A stretch of DNA of 64,000 nt from Desulfobulbus elongatus DSM 2908 (GCF_000621145.1 NZ_JHZB01000001.1:1-64000); one strand, 5' to 3'; positions 45,995 to 55,064 are shown, numbered from the stretch's first letter. Numbers and translations: made by a program. The notes: generated by a model from the letters alone, not told the origin.

Positions 45995-47277
45995 TGAGCA
46001 GCATCGTTGTCACCGATCTGGGCAAGGCGTACAAGCAGTATCCCACCCGCTGGGCGAGGCTGGCTGAATGGATTGTACCGTGGAGTAAGCCGCGGCATCA
46101 ACTCAAGTGGGTCTTGCAGGACATCAATTTCACCGTCAACCCCGGCGAGGCAGTCGGCATCATCGGCATCAACGGTGCCGGCAAGAGCACCCTGCTCAAG
46201 ATGATCACCGGAACTACCCAGCCCACCACCGGCAGCGTTCACATCACCGGCCGGGTGTCCGCCCTGCTGGAACTCGGCATGGGCTTTCATCCCGATTTCA
46301 CCGGTCGTCAGAACGTGGTCATGGCTGGGCAATTGCTTGGCTACAGTATCGAGGAAATTGCCCGCCTGATGCCCGAGATCGAAGCCTTCGCCGAAATCGG
46401 CGATTATATCGACGAGCCTGTGCGGGTGTACTCCAGCGGCATGCAGATGCGGTTGGCCTTTAGCGTTGCCACCGCACAACGCCCGGATGTACTGATTGTC
46501 GACGAGGCGCTGTCAGTGGGGGATGCTGCCTTTCAGCGAAAATGTTTTCATCGTATAGAAAATTTTCGTGAAGCTGGCACAACGCTATTGTTTGTGAGTC
46601 ATGATACGTCAACAATAAAAAAAATATGTACGAGAGGATTGTTCTTGAAGGAGGGATTGCTTTGGTCACAAGGTGATTCGAAGCAGGTTTGCGATCAATA
46701 CGAAAAATATTTATTCGGAACAATCCGAGAGGAAGTCGGTAATGTGGGTTCAGATTATGTAGAATCACCGAAAGGATTTTGGGATGATTCCCTGTGTAGT
46801 AATGTTGCAGAAGAGGTATACGGTGATGGTGGAGCATTAATAAAAGACGTATCGGTCAAAACTACCAATGGATATACCGTAAACGTCATAAAGAACGACG
46901 AATCTTTTTCGTTAATATATGAAGTTCAATTCAAAAAGGATGTGTCGAAGGTTTGCTTTGGGATGACGCTACGAACCGTGGAAGGGATCAATCTTTATGG
47001 TACGAATACAAATTTTAATGGTGGGACGGATTTCAGGAAAGGAGATGTGGTTAAAGTTACATTTAATCTCAAAAACAATTTGATGCCTGGGAACTACTTC
47101 ATCTCATGTGGAGCCAGCCACCAGGAGCTTAAAGGGAGGATTTTTTTACACAGACGAGTGGATTGCATAATTTTACGGGTAATTGAAGCTGAGCACATGG
47201 GAGAAACAAACGGTTTGGTAAATCTCGAAGCCAAGCACACGGTTTCTGTTAAGAAAGATCAGGTTGGAGTTGCATAA
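45994..47277 (+). CDS. wzt: Polysaccharide export ABC ATPase with C-terminal carbohydrate-binding domain (Wzt)
   Basis: 427 residues. N-terminal ATPase: IIGINGAGKSTLLKMITG (Walker A), YSSGMQMRLAFSVAT (signature), VLIVDEALSVGDAAFQ (Walker B/D-loop), LLFVSHDTSTIKK (switch His). From residue about 245 a beta-rich Wzt C-terminal domain follows (NVIKNDESFSLIYEVQFKK), which in other systems reads the chemical cap at the end of the finished glycan. The DNA changes abruptly from GC-rich to AT-rich at about 46540, codon 182, inside the ATPase domain, so the gene appears to be a fusion of two ancestries. Confidence 0.94.
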   Translation: MSSIVVTDLGKAYKQYPTRWARLAEWIVPWSKPRHQLKWVLQDINFTVNPGEAVGIIGINGAGKSTLLKMITGTTQPTTGSVHITGRVSALLELGMGFHPDFTGRQNVVMAGQLLGYSIEEIARLMPEIEAFAEIGDYIDEPVRVYSSGMQMRLAFSVATAQRPDVLIVDEALSVGDAAFQRKCFHRIENFREAGTTLLFVSHDTSTIKKICTRGLFLKEGLLWSQGDSKQVCDQYEKYLFGTIREEVGNVGSDYVESPKGFWDDSLCSNVAEEVYGDGGALIKDVSVKTTNGYTVNVIKNDESFSLIYEVQFKKDVSKVCFGMTLRTVEGINLYGTNTNFNGGTDFRKGDVVKVTFNLKNNLMPGNYFISCGASHQELKGRIFLHRRVDCIILRVIEAEHMGETNGLVNLEAKHTVSVKKDQVGVA

Positions 47278-47278
47278 G

Positions 47279-48061
47279 ATGAATAATGGCTTGAGCGCCG
47301 AACATTGTTTTCGTTTAGCAGTGGTGAGTACCCCTCGATCTGGAAATACATGGCTACGTATACTACTTGGAGATCTCTATGAGTTGGAACATTTCGCTGT
47401 TCATACTCCCGATGATCTGGAGTGGAATAACTTGCCGAATCGCTGCATTCTGCAACTGCATTGGCTAAGAACCCATGATTTCATCAAACGGTTAGAGCGA
47501 TATGGATTCAGGGTAGTAACGATTGCACGTCATCCGTTGGATGTTTTGCTGTCTATTCTTCATTTTTCGGCACATGCACCACAAACGGCTTTTTGGTTAG
47601 GAGGGCTTGGCGGAACAGAGGAAAGCATTATTAACAAGCTCCCAACCAGCCAGCAATTCTTAAACTACGCGTTGAGCCGTAGATTTAGAAATTTGCTTTC
47701 TGTCTCATGTGACTGGTGGGGTTGTTCGGATTGGATGATCAGGTATGAGGATTTGGTAGCACTTCCTGAGAGCACACTTTTTGAAATCACGCAGAAATTA
47801 GGGCAACCGGTGAAAATTATCCGAGATGTTGTTGCGTGTCATACCTTGGCAGCACTTAAATCTACTGTAACCAATGAGCATTTTTGGCAAGGACGTCCCG
47901 GTTTGTGGGAGCAGGTTATCCCGGACAGCTTCATTGTTAAGATTTATGAGCAGTATCGGAATATTTTCCGTACGTTGCAGTATGAGGTAAAGCCTAAAGG
48001 GAATCTTCCTGAACTATGCGATCAACGGTGGAAGCAGTTTACTGGCATGGCTGCAACTTGA
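47279..48061 (+). CDS. PAPS-dependent sulfotransferase
   Basis: 260 residues from ATG 47279, 1 base after the wzt stop. VVSTPRSGNTWLRILLGDL is the 5'-phosphosulfate loop and VVTIARHPLDVLLSILHF the 3'-phosphate motif of sulfotransferases; WMIRYEDLVALPE is also typical. It should transfer sulfate from PAPS to a carbohydrate hydroxyl. PAPS could come from the cysC gene of the same locus. AT-rich like the following genes. Confidence 0.88.
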   Translation: MNNGLSAEHCFRLAVVSTPRSGNTWLRILLGDLYELEHFAVHTPDDLEWNNLPNRCILQLHWLRTHDFIKRLERYGFRVVTIARHPLDVLLSILHFSAHAPQTAFWLGGLGGTEESIINKLPTSQQFLNYALSRRFRNLLSVSCDWWGCSDWMIRYEDLVALPESTLFEITQKLGQPVKIIRDVVACHTLAALKSTVTNEHFWQGRPGLWEQVIPDSFIVKIYEQYRNIFRTLQYEVKPKGNLPELCDQRWKQFTGMAAT

Positions 48062-48066
48062 TTGAC

Positions 48067-48948
48067 ATGTCCGAGTTCAGCCGTGTCCCGGCCATACATT
48101 CCATGCTCTGTCGCCAGCGGGATTTTTCTACAACTTGGTATCATGCATGGCGCCAGCGTATTGCCGATGGTGCGCCGGAGTTGGAGGCCGAGAAACGAAC
48201 GGTTTGGAGTGTCGTTTGGGATGGTATGAGAAACGAAAAAACGATGCACCGTAAACTTTGGGAATGGTGCGCGATTGCACAAGCCTTGGAAGAGCGCGGC
48301 ATGCTCATGCCAGGACGCCGTGGCATAGGCTTTGCTGTGGGGCAGGAGCCTCTGGCCTCTCTTTTTGCCGCGCGTGGCGTTGAATTGGTCGCGTCCGACT
48401 TTCATGACGAAACAGCCAATGCGAACTGGGCTGCCACCGGACAGCATGGAGATTCTCTCTCTCAAATCCATTGGTCCGGCATCTTGCCCAGAAAAGACTT
48501 CATCGCAAAAGTCAGCTATCAAAACATCGACATGCGTGATCTGAGTCATGTCCCCTTGGAAACGTATGACTTTAGTTGGAGTTCCTGCTCGTTCGAACAT
48601 TTGGGCAGTCTGGAAGCCGGCTTTCAATTTTTGACCAATTCTCTAGATTGCCTCAAACCCGGTGGGATTGCTGTCCATACCACGGAGTTCAACGTATCTT
48701 CCAACGAAGATACAATTGAAGTGGGTGACAGCGTAATTTACCGGAAGAAAGACATTGAGGCTTTTGATTTGCGCCTGCGAAGGCTAGGCTACGCCATCGA
48801 AGCGCTGGATTTTAATCCGGGATCGGAACAACATGACATAGCGTTCGATTATCCCCCTTTCTACACCCACGGCCGACAGCATCTTAAATTGCAGCTTGGT
48901 GAGTACGTTAGTACCTCTATGCTGATCATTATTCGGAAGCCATCCTGA
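48067..48948 (+). CDS. Class I SAM-dependent methyltransferase-like protein
   Basis: 293 residues from ATG 48067; 5 bases after the sulfotransferase stop. A Rossmann-type arrangement is seen: GRRGIGFAVGQEPLASLFAA (motif I), VELVASDFHDE (acidic loop), DFSWSSCSFEHLGSLEAGFQ (post-motif II) and LDCLKPGGIAVHTTEF. The N-terminal 90 residues are not conserved with anything I recognise. Presumed to methylate a sugar residue, possibly a chain end. Overlaps the FkbM gene by TGATG. Confidence 0.82.
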   Translation: MSEFSRVPAIHSMLCRQRDFSTTWYHAWRQRIADGAPELEAEKRTVWSVVWDGMRNEKTMHRKLWEWCAIAQALEERGMLMPGRRGIGFAVGQEPLASLFAARGVELVASDFHDETANANWAATGQHGDSLSQIHWSGILPRKDFIAKVSYQNIDMRDLSHVPLETYDFSWSSCSFEHLGSLEAGFQFLTNSLDCLKPGGIAVHTTEFNVSSNEDTIEVGDSVIYRKKDIEAFDLRLRRLGYAIEALDFNPGSEQHDIAFDYPPFYTHGRQHLKLQLGEYVSTSMLIIIRKPS

Positions 48949-50150
48949 TGGGTATTGTTACCTACGCACAGAATTTTGAAGACGTCATGCTCTGGCGTGC
49001 GCTCAAGCATGTCGAGAAGGGGTTTTATGTCGACATCGGTGCGCAGGATCCGATCGTAGACTCGGTCAGTTTGGCTTTTTATGAGCACGGCTGGCGGGGT
49101 GTCCACGTCGAGCCGACGCAGCAGTACGCAAACAAGTTGCGGGCCGCGCGCCCGGATGAAGTGGTGCTTCAAATGGCCGTGGGCAGTGGGCAAGGCGAAG
49201 TAACGTTTTATGAGCTTGCCGACACGGGACTTTCGACAGCTGATTCAGCGATTGCGCAATCGCACATCGATACCGGTTTTGCCCATGTTCAAACAGTGGT
49301 TCCCCTGATTTCGATGGATACACTTTTTGAGCAAATCGGTAATCGAGAGATTCATTGGCTGAAATTGGACGTCGAGGGATTGGAAAAATCTGTTCTTGAA
49401 AGCTGGGTAGCCTCCAGATCACGCCCTTGGATATTGGTTGTTGAGAGCACGAAGCCGATGACCCAGGAACAAACTTATGAGGATTGGGAGGCGTTGCTCC
49501 TTCAAAAGCAATATCAATTCGTCTATTTTGATGGATTAAATCGTTTCTATGTCTCGACCGAGCATGCCGAACTGGTATTGGCATTTTTGTCTCCACCAAA
49601 TGTATTTGACGGTTTTGTTTTGAGTGGCCAAGCGACTCATTCCTATTACAGGCTAGTGGAAACCAAAGCCCAGCAAGCCGAGGCCAAAGCCCAGCAAGCC
49701 GAGGCCAAAGCCCAGCAGGCTGAGAGTGCTTCACTGCACTGGCAGCAACAAGCCCACCAGTGGCACGAGCGCGTTCTTGCACTGCATGCGAGTACTTCCT
49801 GGAAGATTACCAAACCCTTGCGTGCGTTCAAGCGGATACTCGGGGGCGATTTCTTAATTTTTTCACGCATTGTTGCTGCGGGTGCACTCACCATCAAGCG
49901 TTGGCTTCGTCATGCTGTAGCCGCTAGTGTCCGTTTCGTCCTCAGTCGATCAATGCTTCGCTCAGTTTTAAGCCCTCTCTTAAAATCGATTCCATGGTTG
50001 CACAAACGATTGCTTCACGTTGCCATGAACATTCAAGCCACCCGGCAACCTGTGGAGGAAATGCAAATCCCGACCATGTCTCTTCGAGCCCGCCAGATTT
50101 ACGCCCATCTCAAGGCAGCTATTGAGCAATATCAGAAGAGAAACTGCTGA
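48948..50150 (+). CDS. FkbM-family methyltransferase with heptad-repeat coiled coil
   Basis: 400 residues. The FkbM domain spans about 1-210: YAQNFEDVMLWRALKHVEKG, FYVDIGAQDPIVDSVS (SAM loop), VHVEPTQQYANKLR, and IHWLKLDVEGLEKSVLESW. A coiled coil at residues about 236-285 contains three KAQQAEA heptads encoded by 21-base repeats. A basic, hydrophobic-helical tail begins ASTSWKITKPLRAFKRIL, a recurrent tail of polysaccharide-locus enzymes that may bind the membrane or a partner. Methyltransferase plus coiled coil recalls WbdD, the capping enzyme and ruler of E. coli O9a. Overlaps the large glycosyltransferase by TGATG. Confidence 0.88.
   Translation: MGIVTYAQNFEDVMLWRALKHVEKGFYVDIGAQDPIVDSVSLAFYEHGWRGVHVEPTQQYANKLRAARPDEVVLQMAVGSGQGEVTFYELADTGLSTADSAIAQSHIDTGFAHVQTVVPLISMDTLFEQIGNREIHWLKLDVEGLEKSVLESWVASRSRPWILVVESTKPMTQEQTYEDWEALLLQKQYQFVYFDGLNRFYVSTEHAELVLAFLSPPNVFDGFVLSGQATHSYYRLVETKAQQAEAKAQQAEAKAQQAESASLHWQQQAHQWHERVLALHASTSWKITKPLRAFKRILGGDFLIFSRIVAAGALTIKRWLRHAVAASVRFVLSRSMLRSVLSPLLKSIPWLHKRLLHVAMNIQATRQPVEEMQIPTMSLRARQIYAHLKAAIEQYQKRNC
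49663..49725 (+). repeat. Three tandem 21-bp repeats encoding coiled-coil heptads
   Basis: Units 49663-49683 and 49684-49704 are identical; 49705-49725 differs at three places. Each codes for one seven-residue heptad (KAQQAEA), so gain or loss of a unit keeps both reading frame and coiled-coil phase. Such repeats slip easily in replication. Confidence 0.93.
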
Positions 50151-53100
50151 TGCGTATCGTTATCGACATGCAGGGTGCGCAGTCTGAAGGCAGTCGCAAC
50201 CGCGGAATAGGCCGTTATTCCCTTTCTCTTGCTCTGGCTATGGCTCGCAATCGTGGAGAGCATGAAATTATTCTCGCCCTGAATGGTCTGTTTCCGGACA
50301 GCGTTGAACCTATCCGGGTTGCTTTCGACGGTCTGTTGTCACAAAAAAACATCAGGATATGGCATGTTGTGCCGCCGGTAGCCAGTATTAATCCCGATAA
50401 TAACTGGCGCAGACAATCAGCCGAATTGGTGCGGGAGGCCTTTTTAGCGAGTCTATTACCTGATGTTGTCCATGTGAGCAGTCTGTTTGAAGGATTGGTG
50501 GATAATGCCGTTGCCAGCATCGGATGGTTATCCCGGGATTTTTTCACAGCGGTCATGCTGTACGACTTAATACCGTTTATTCACCGTAAACCCTATCTTG
50601 ATAATGAGACTGTCGCAAAATGGTATTTGGAGAAAATTGAGTACCTACGTCAAGCTGATCTTTGGCTGGCTATCTCGGAATCATCCCGGCAAGAGGGTAT
50701 ATTTCAGCTAGGGATATCTGATGAGCGAACGGTCAACATTTCCACCGATGCAAATGCATGTTTTCAGAAACTTGCGCTTTCAATCGAAGCAAAGAGAAAA
50801 CTGTGGGAAAAATATGGGTTAATCCGGCCTTTTGTGATGTATACCGGTGGCATCGATTACCGTAAAAACATCGAAAGGTTGATACGTGCTTTTTCAAAGT
50901 TGCCTAAATCACTGCGAAATGCTCACCAATTGGCCATTGTCTGTTCCGTGCAGTCGGAAAGCAGATACATGTTGGAGCAACTGGCTGTGCAGCAAGGATT
51001 GGACAAAGACGAACTGATTCTCACCGGATTCGTTCCTGAAGAAGACTTGGTTGCTCTCTATAATACTTGTACTCTGTTTGTCTTTCCTTCATGGCACGAA
51101 GGTTTCGGGCTTCCCGTGCTGGAAGCCATGCGTTGTGGAGCGCCCGTAATTGGGGCCAATACCTCAAGTTTGCCCGAGGTGATCGGATTGGATGAAGCGA
51201 TGTTCGATCCGCATTCCGATGAGGCCATAACGCAGGCAATGGAACGCGTTTTGTCAGATGATCTCTTCCGATCCCGACTTGCAGAGCATGGCGGGACACA
51301 GGCAACGAAGTTCTCCTGGGACGTGAGTGCAAGGCGTGCTATTGCCGCGATGGAGCGTCTGGTCGCAGGGCGACAAGAAAAAACGTTCACCACCGTAGAT
51401 AGAACGCGGCGCCCCAAGTTGGCCTATGTTTCCCCTCTTCCGCCCGAACGATCCGGCATCGCTGAATACAGCGCCGAATTGCTTCCTGAACTAGCACGGC
51501 ACTATGACATTGATGTCATTGTTGACCAAGACGCTCTTTCGGATCCATGGATTGAGTCGCATTGTTCGATTCGGTCTGTGCAATGGTTTGCGGAGCACGC
51601 CTATAGTTACAAAAGAGTATTGTATCACTTTGGGAACTCTGCATTCCATCAGCATATGTTTAATTTGCTGAAATCAATCCCAGGAGTTGTGACACTGCAT
51701 GATTTTTATCTCTCAGGAATCATGCGACATATGGAAATATTTGGTTATGCACCAGGATGCTGCTGGACCCAGGAACTCTATTACTCGCACGGTTATATAG
51801 CCCTTTATGATCGATTTCACGCGGAAGATGAGATGGATGTGCTTTGGAAGTATCCGTGTAGCCTAAGCGTGATTCGTAACAGTCTCGGTGTCATTGTTCA
51901 TTCATCGAACAGCCTTCACCTAGCCCGGCATTGGTATACCGATGAATTGGCGGAGTGGACAGTGATTCCTCTTGTGCGCGATTCAAAGATCCTTGTGGAC
52001 AAAGAACATGCCCGCATGACACTGGGGTTTGGCCCAGAGGATTTCGTTGTCTGTTCTTTCGGAACCCTTGGACCAACAAAATGCAATCATCGTCTGCTGG
52101 AAGCTTGGTTTCACTCCCGATTAGGAAAAGATAAAAAGTGTCATCTTGTTTTTGTTGGAGAGAACGATTTAGGCGACTACGGTGCGCATCTGCTTGCAGC
52201 GATCCGGAGAAGCCGAGGGCAAAATATTCTCATCACCGGCTGGGTCGATGTGGATCTGTTTCGTCAATACCTCGCCGCTGCCGATATTGCGGTTCAATTG
52301 CGGACCCTGTCTCGCGGAGAAACTTCGGCTGCAGTGTTGGATTGTATGAATTATGGAATCGCCACTATCGTTAATGCCAATGGCAGCATGGCGGAACTTG
52401 ACAATAATGCGGTCTGGATGCTCCCGGATACATTTTCGGAAGAACAACTGATCGCTGCGTTGGAAACCCTCTGGCAAGACGGAGACCGCCGCCGAAGTGT
52501 GGGGAACTTGGCCAGAAACGTTATTCTTGATGTTCATAACCCGCAACGTTGTGCCGCACAGTATTATGAGGCGATTGAACGGTTCTACAAAGCGGGACGT
52601 GCGATTGAATCAAGCCTGCCTTCCGCTATTGCCAAGCTTCCAGGGATTCCACCCAACGATGCCGAGCTCATTTCACTTGCGAATGCTCTCGCAGATACGT
52701 TTCCATCTGCGTGTACTCAAAAGCAACTGCTGGTGGATATTTCAGGACTGATCCAGTGTGATAAAAAGACAGGCGTCCAGTGTATTGTACGGAACATCCT
52801 AAAGGAATGGTTGGATAACCCACCTGATGGTTATCGAGTTGAACCAGTGTATACTTCTGAAGGGCAAAATTATAAATACGCACGAAAATTCACGTTGAAT
52901 TTTATAGATTGTCCATCAGTTTTTTTTGAGGATGAACCAATAGAATATCAGGCTGGTGATGTCTTTTTCTGTTTGGATTTGCAACCTCAAGTTCTCTTGT
53001 CAAAAAGATCATTTTATCAAGAATTACGCCGGAAAGGAGTGTTTGTGCTCTTTACGGTGTATGATTTGCTATACATTCGAATGTCATCAGGCAGGGAAAA

Positions 53101-53443
53101 TTTTAGTCGTTGGCTTGAAGTTGTAGCTGAATGCGATGGCGCAGTATGCATCACTAAAACTGTCGCTGGGGAACTGGCTGAGGAATGGGTGAGAAACGAT
53201 GTCTCTTTGCACCAGCGGTGTTTCAATATAGAGTGGTTTCATTTTGGCGCCTATAAGGTAGAAAATTCGATGTCAAATATAGAGTTGCCATTCGATGCTA
53301 ATGCGGTTCTTAGACATGTTCTCAAAAAAATGAACAAATTGTCCAGTGATCACTCGGCTACCACAAGCACTTTTCTTGCTGATGATACTCAAAACTGGGC
53401 TAAGTCTGAAACAGAACGTGGCAAAAAAATGAGGCGGAAGTGA
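50150..53443 (+). CDS. Multi-domain GT4 glycosyltransferase, truncated in third domain (WbdA-like)
   Basis: 1097 residues. First GT-B domain, about 1-400: RIVIDMQGAQSEGSRNRGIG, VMYTGGIDYRKNIERLI, and the E-x7-E motif in WHEGFGLPVLEAM. Second domain, about 415-830: KLAYVSPLPPERSGIAEYSA and SRGETSAAVLDCMNYG, with a less typical donor motif. A third domain begins at about 857 (LLVDISGLIQCDKKTGVQCI) and runs through IEWFHFGAYKVENS, but the frame then turns into a short unrelated Ser/Thr/Lys tail where family members continue with a 'MVGTxEPRKG' donor half. Such enzymes build mannose/rhamnose repeat chains on the cytoplasmic face. Confidence 0.88.
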   Translation: MRIVIDMQGAQSEGSRNRGIGRYSLSLALAMARNRGEHEIILALNGLFPDSVEPIRVAFDGLLSQKNIRIWHVVPPVASINPDNNWRRQSAELVREAFLASLLPDVVHVSSLFEGLVDNAVASIGWLSRDFFTAVMLYDLIPFIHRKPYLDNETVAKWYLEKIEYLRQADLWLAISESSRQEGIFQLGISDERTVNISTDANACFQKLALSIEAKRKLWEKYGLIRPFVMYTGGIDYRKNIERLIRAFSKLPKSLRNAHQLAIVCSVQSESRYMLEQLAVQQGLDKDELILTGFVPEEDLVALYNTCTLFVFPSWHEGFGLPVLEAMRCGAPVIGANTSSLPEVIGLDEAMFDPHSDEAITQAMERVLSDDLFRSRLAEHGGTQATKFSWDVSARRAIAAMERLVAGRQEKTFTTVDRTRRPKLAYVSPLPPERSGIAEYSAELLPELARHYDIDVIVDQDALSDPWIESHCSIRSVQWFAEHAYSYKRVLYHFGNSAFHQHMFNLLKSIPGVVTLHDFYLSGIMRHMEIFGYAPGCCWTQELYYSHGYIALYDRFHAEDEMDVLWKYPCSLSVIRNSLGVIVHSSNSLHLARHWYTDELAEWTVIPLVRDSKILVDKEHARMTLGFGPEDFVVCSFGTLGPTKCNHRLLEAWFHSRLGKDKKCHLVFVGENDLGDYGAHLLAAIRRSRGQNILITGWVDVDLFRQYLAAADIAVQLRTLSRGETSAAVLDCMNYGIATIVNANGSMAELDNNAVWMLPDTFSEEQLIAALETLWQDGDRRRSVGNLARNVILDVHNPQRCAAQYYEAIERFYKAGRAIESSLPSAIAKLPGIPPNDAELISLANALADTFPSACTQKQLLVDISGLIQCDKKTGVQCIVRNILKEWLDNPPDGYRVEPVYTSEGQNYKYARKFTLNFIDCPSVFFEDEPIEYQAGDVFFCLDLQPQVLLSKRSFYQELRRKGVFVLFTVYDLLYIRMSSGRENFSRWLEVVAECDGAVCITKTVAGELAEEWVRNDVSLHQRCFNIEWFHFGAYKVENSMSNIELPFDANAVLRHVLKKMNKLSSDHSATTSTFLADDTQNWAKSETERGKKMRRK

Positions 53444-53552
53444 TCATTCCGACATCCTATCATCAAACACGCCGAAATGTTCGGTGACTTATGTATTGAT
53501 TAATAAGGTAAAAGTGGCATAGCCATATTGAGGAGGAGATGTTGGCTAAATT

Positions 53553-53600
53553 ACTAAACAACCACTGATTGAAATTCGGTAGTTGTTTAGTGGTCTTTTT
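53553..53600 (+). terminator. Intrinsic terminator inside the polysaccharide locus
   Basis: A perfect 10-bp stem ACTAAACAAC/GTTGTTTAGT (53553-53562 with 53582-53591) with a 19-base loop, followed by GGTC and five T (53596-53600). It would end the transcript from the large glycosyltransferase and leave the gtrB-like gene, 11 bases further on, needing readthrough or its own promoter. Confidence 0.65.
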
Positions 53601-53611
53601 ATGGAGTAGCA

Positions 53612-54622
53612 ATGAAACTAACAACTGAATCCTGTGCTAAAACAGATTTATTGTCTATAGTTATACCTTGTTATAATGAAGAAGATGTCATCGGTGAAAC
53701 CATAAACCGTCTTGATATGTTTTGTTCTGCTTTGCATGACTTGGAGACAGAATTAATTTTTGTTGATGATGGTAGTCAGGATAATACTTATAATATATTG
53801 AAAAAATCCTTTTTTAAATATAATAATATAAAAATTATAAGTCTTTCAAGGAATTTTGGTCACCAGATTGCTGCTACAGCTGGTATTGATGCTGCAAATG
53901 GTGATGCTGTTGTGCTTATTGATGCTGATTTGCAAGATCCTCCAGAGGTTATTTCTCAAATGATAGCCAAATGGCGAGAGGGTTATGATGTAATCTATGG
54001 AGTTCGCGTAGAAAGACAAGGTGAATCAGTCTTTAAGCTGGCTACGGCGAAAAGTTTTTATCGTTTTCTGAATAGATTGTCTGATGTTCCTATCCCGCTG
54101 GATACAGGTGATTTTCGATTGATGAGCCGTAGGGTAGTCGATGCGCTCAGGGCTATGCCGGAGCGGGACAGGTTTATTCGCGGAATGGTAAGTTGGGTTG
54201 GGTTCAGGCAGGCCGCCTTGGCATACAAAAGGGCGGAACGGTTTGCGGGGAAGAGCAAGTATCCATTAAGGAAAATGCTGAGGTTCGCTGCCGACGGAAT
54301 CGTGTCATTCTCGATAAAACCTCTGCGACTTTCGATAGGCCTTGGTATCTTTTCGGCAGCTTTAGCTCTGCTTGGTATAATATATGTTTTTACTGTGCGA
54401 CTATTTAGCAATAATTGGGTTGAAGGATGGGCAGCTCTGATGCTTGCTGTGCTGTTTACCGGAGGTGTGCAGCTAATATCTATTGGAATATTGGGAGAAT
54501 ACATAGGAAGAATATATGGTGAGATAAAGAAAAGGCCGTTATATGTCGTGAGTGAATACACTGGATTTGATAAAAATTCTTCGTTTTTTACAAGAAGTCC
54601 TGTCGATAATATTAACTATTAA
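53612..54622 (+). CDS. gtrB: GtrB/DPM-type polyprenyl-phosphate glycosyltransferase
   Basis: 336 residues. GT2 domain: SIVIPCYNEEDVIGETI, FVDDGSQDNTY, VLIDADLQDPPEVI (DxD). Two C-terminal membrane helices (LGIFSAALALLGIIYVFTV; LMLAVLFTGGVQLISIGIL) and the ILGEYIGRIYGEIKKRP motif are typical of bactoprenol glycosyltransferases. It loads a single sugar onto undecaprenyl phosphate for periplasmic glycan modification. AT-rich. Confidence 0.93.
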   Translation: MKLTTESCAKTDLLSIVIPCYNEEDVIGETINRLDMFCSALHDLETELIFVDDGSQDNTYNILKKSFFKYNNIKIISLSRNFGHQIAATAGIDAANGDAVVLIDADLQDPPEVISQMIAKWREGYDVIYGVRVERQGESVFKLATAKSFYRFLNRLSDVPIPLDTGDFRLMSRRVVDALRAMPERDRFIRGMVSWVGFRQAALAYKRAERFAGKSKYPLRKMLRFAADGIVSFSIKPLRLSIGLGIFSAALALLGIIYVFTVRLFSNNWVEGWAALMLAVLFTGGVQLISIGILGEYIGRIYGEIKKRPLYVVSEYTGFDKNSSFFTRSPVDNINY

Positions 54623-54639
54623 TTTATTAGCTTAATATA

Positions 54640-55050
54640 ATGAATGATATGCATTCAGATATGTTTGTGATGCAGTTTGTTAGGTTCGTTTTCGTTGGAA
54701 TTATTGTGGCTATTGTTCATTTTATTATTCTTTTTCTACTTGTAGAATATGCCCATTTAGGGCCAATATATTCATCATCGCTTGGTTTTGCTGTAAGTGC
54801 AATTGTTAATTATCTTCTTAACTATCATTATACTTTTCATTCTAAGGCAAGTCATCATAAGGCAATTGTCAGATTTTTTATAATTGCATTGATTGGTCTT
54901 GTTGCAAATGCTTTTCTGATGAAAATATGGATTAGCATGCTGTCTATGTATTATATAGTTGCGCAAATATTTTCGATTTTATGTGTGATGATATGGAACT
55001 TTCTTGCGAATAGAAAGTGGACATTTGTTGATCGTATAGAACTTTATTGA
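54640..55050 (+). CDS. gtrA: GtrA-like flippase
   Basis: 136 residues, four membrane helices. FVRFVFVGIIVAIVHFIILF, SAIVNYLLNYHYTF and WNFLANRKWTFVD are the conserved GtrA landmarks. It is thought to flip the undecaprenyl-linked sugar made by GtrB to the periplasm. Starts 17 bases after gtrB. Confidence 0.93.
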   Translation: MNDMHSDMFVMQFVRFVFVGIIVAIVHFIILFLLVEYAHLGPIYSSSLGFAVSAIVNYLLNYHYTFHSKASHHKAIVRFFIIALIGLVANAFLMKIWISMLSMYYIVAQIFSILCVMIWNFLANRKWTFVDRIELY

Positions 55051-55064
55051 TCTGAATTTTTATT

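Noticed and set aside
46007-46463. Alternative frames within wzt as a frameshift
   Set aside because: The wzt frame is continuous across the composition change with all ATPase motifs in order, so the change is a mosaic junction and not a frameshift.
49663-49725. CRISPR-like direct repeats
   Set aside because: The repeats are contiguous, have no spacers and encode protein heptads in frame; no CRISPR array was seen anywhere in the window.
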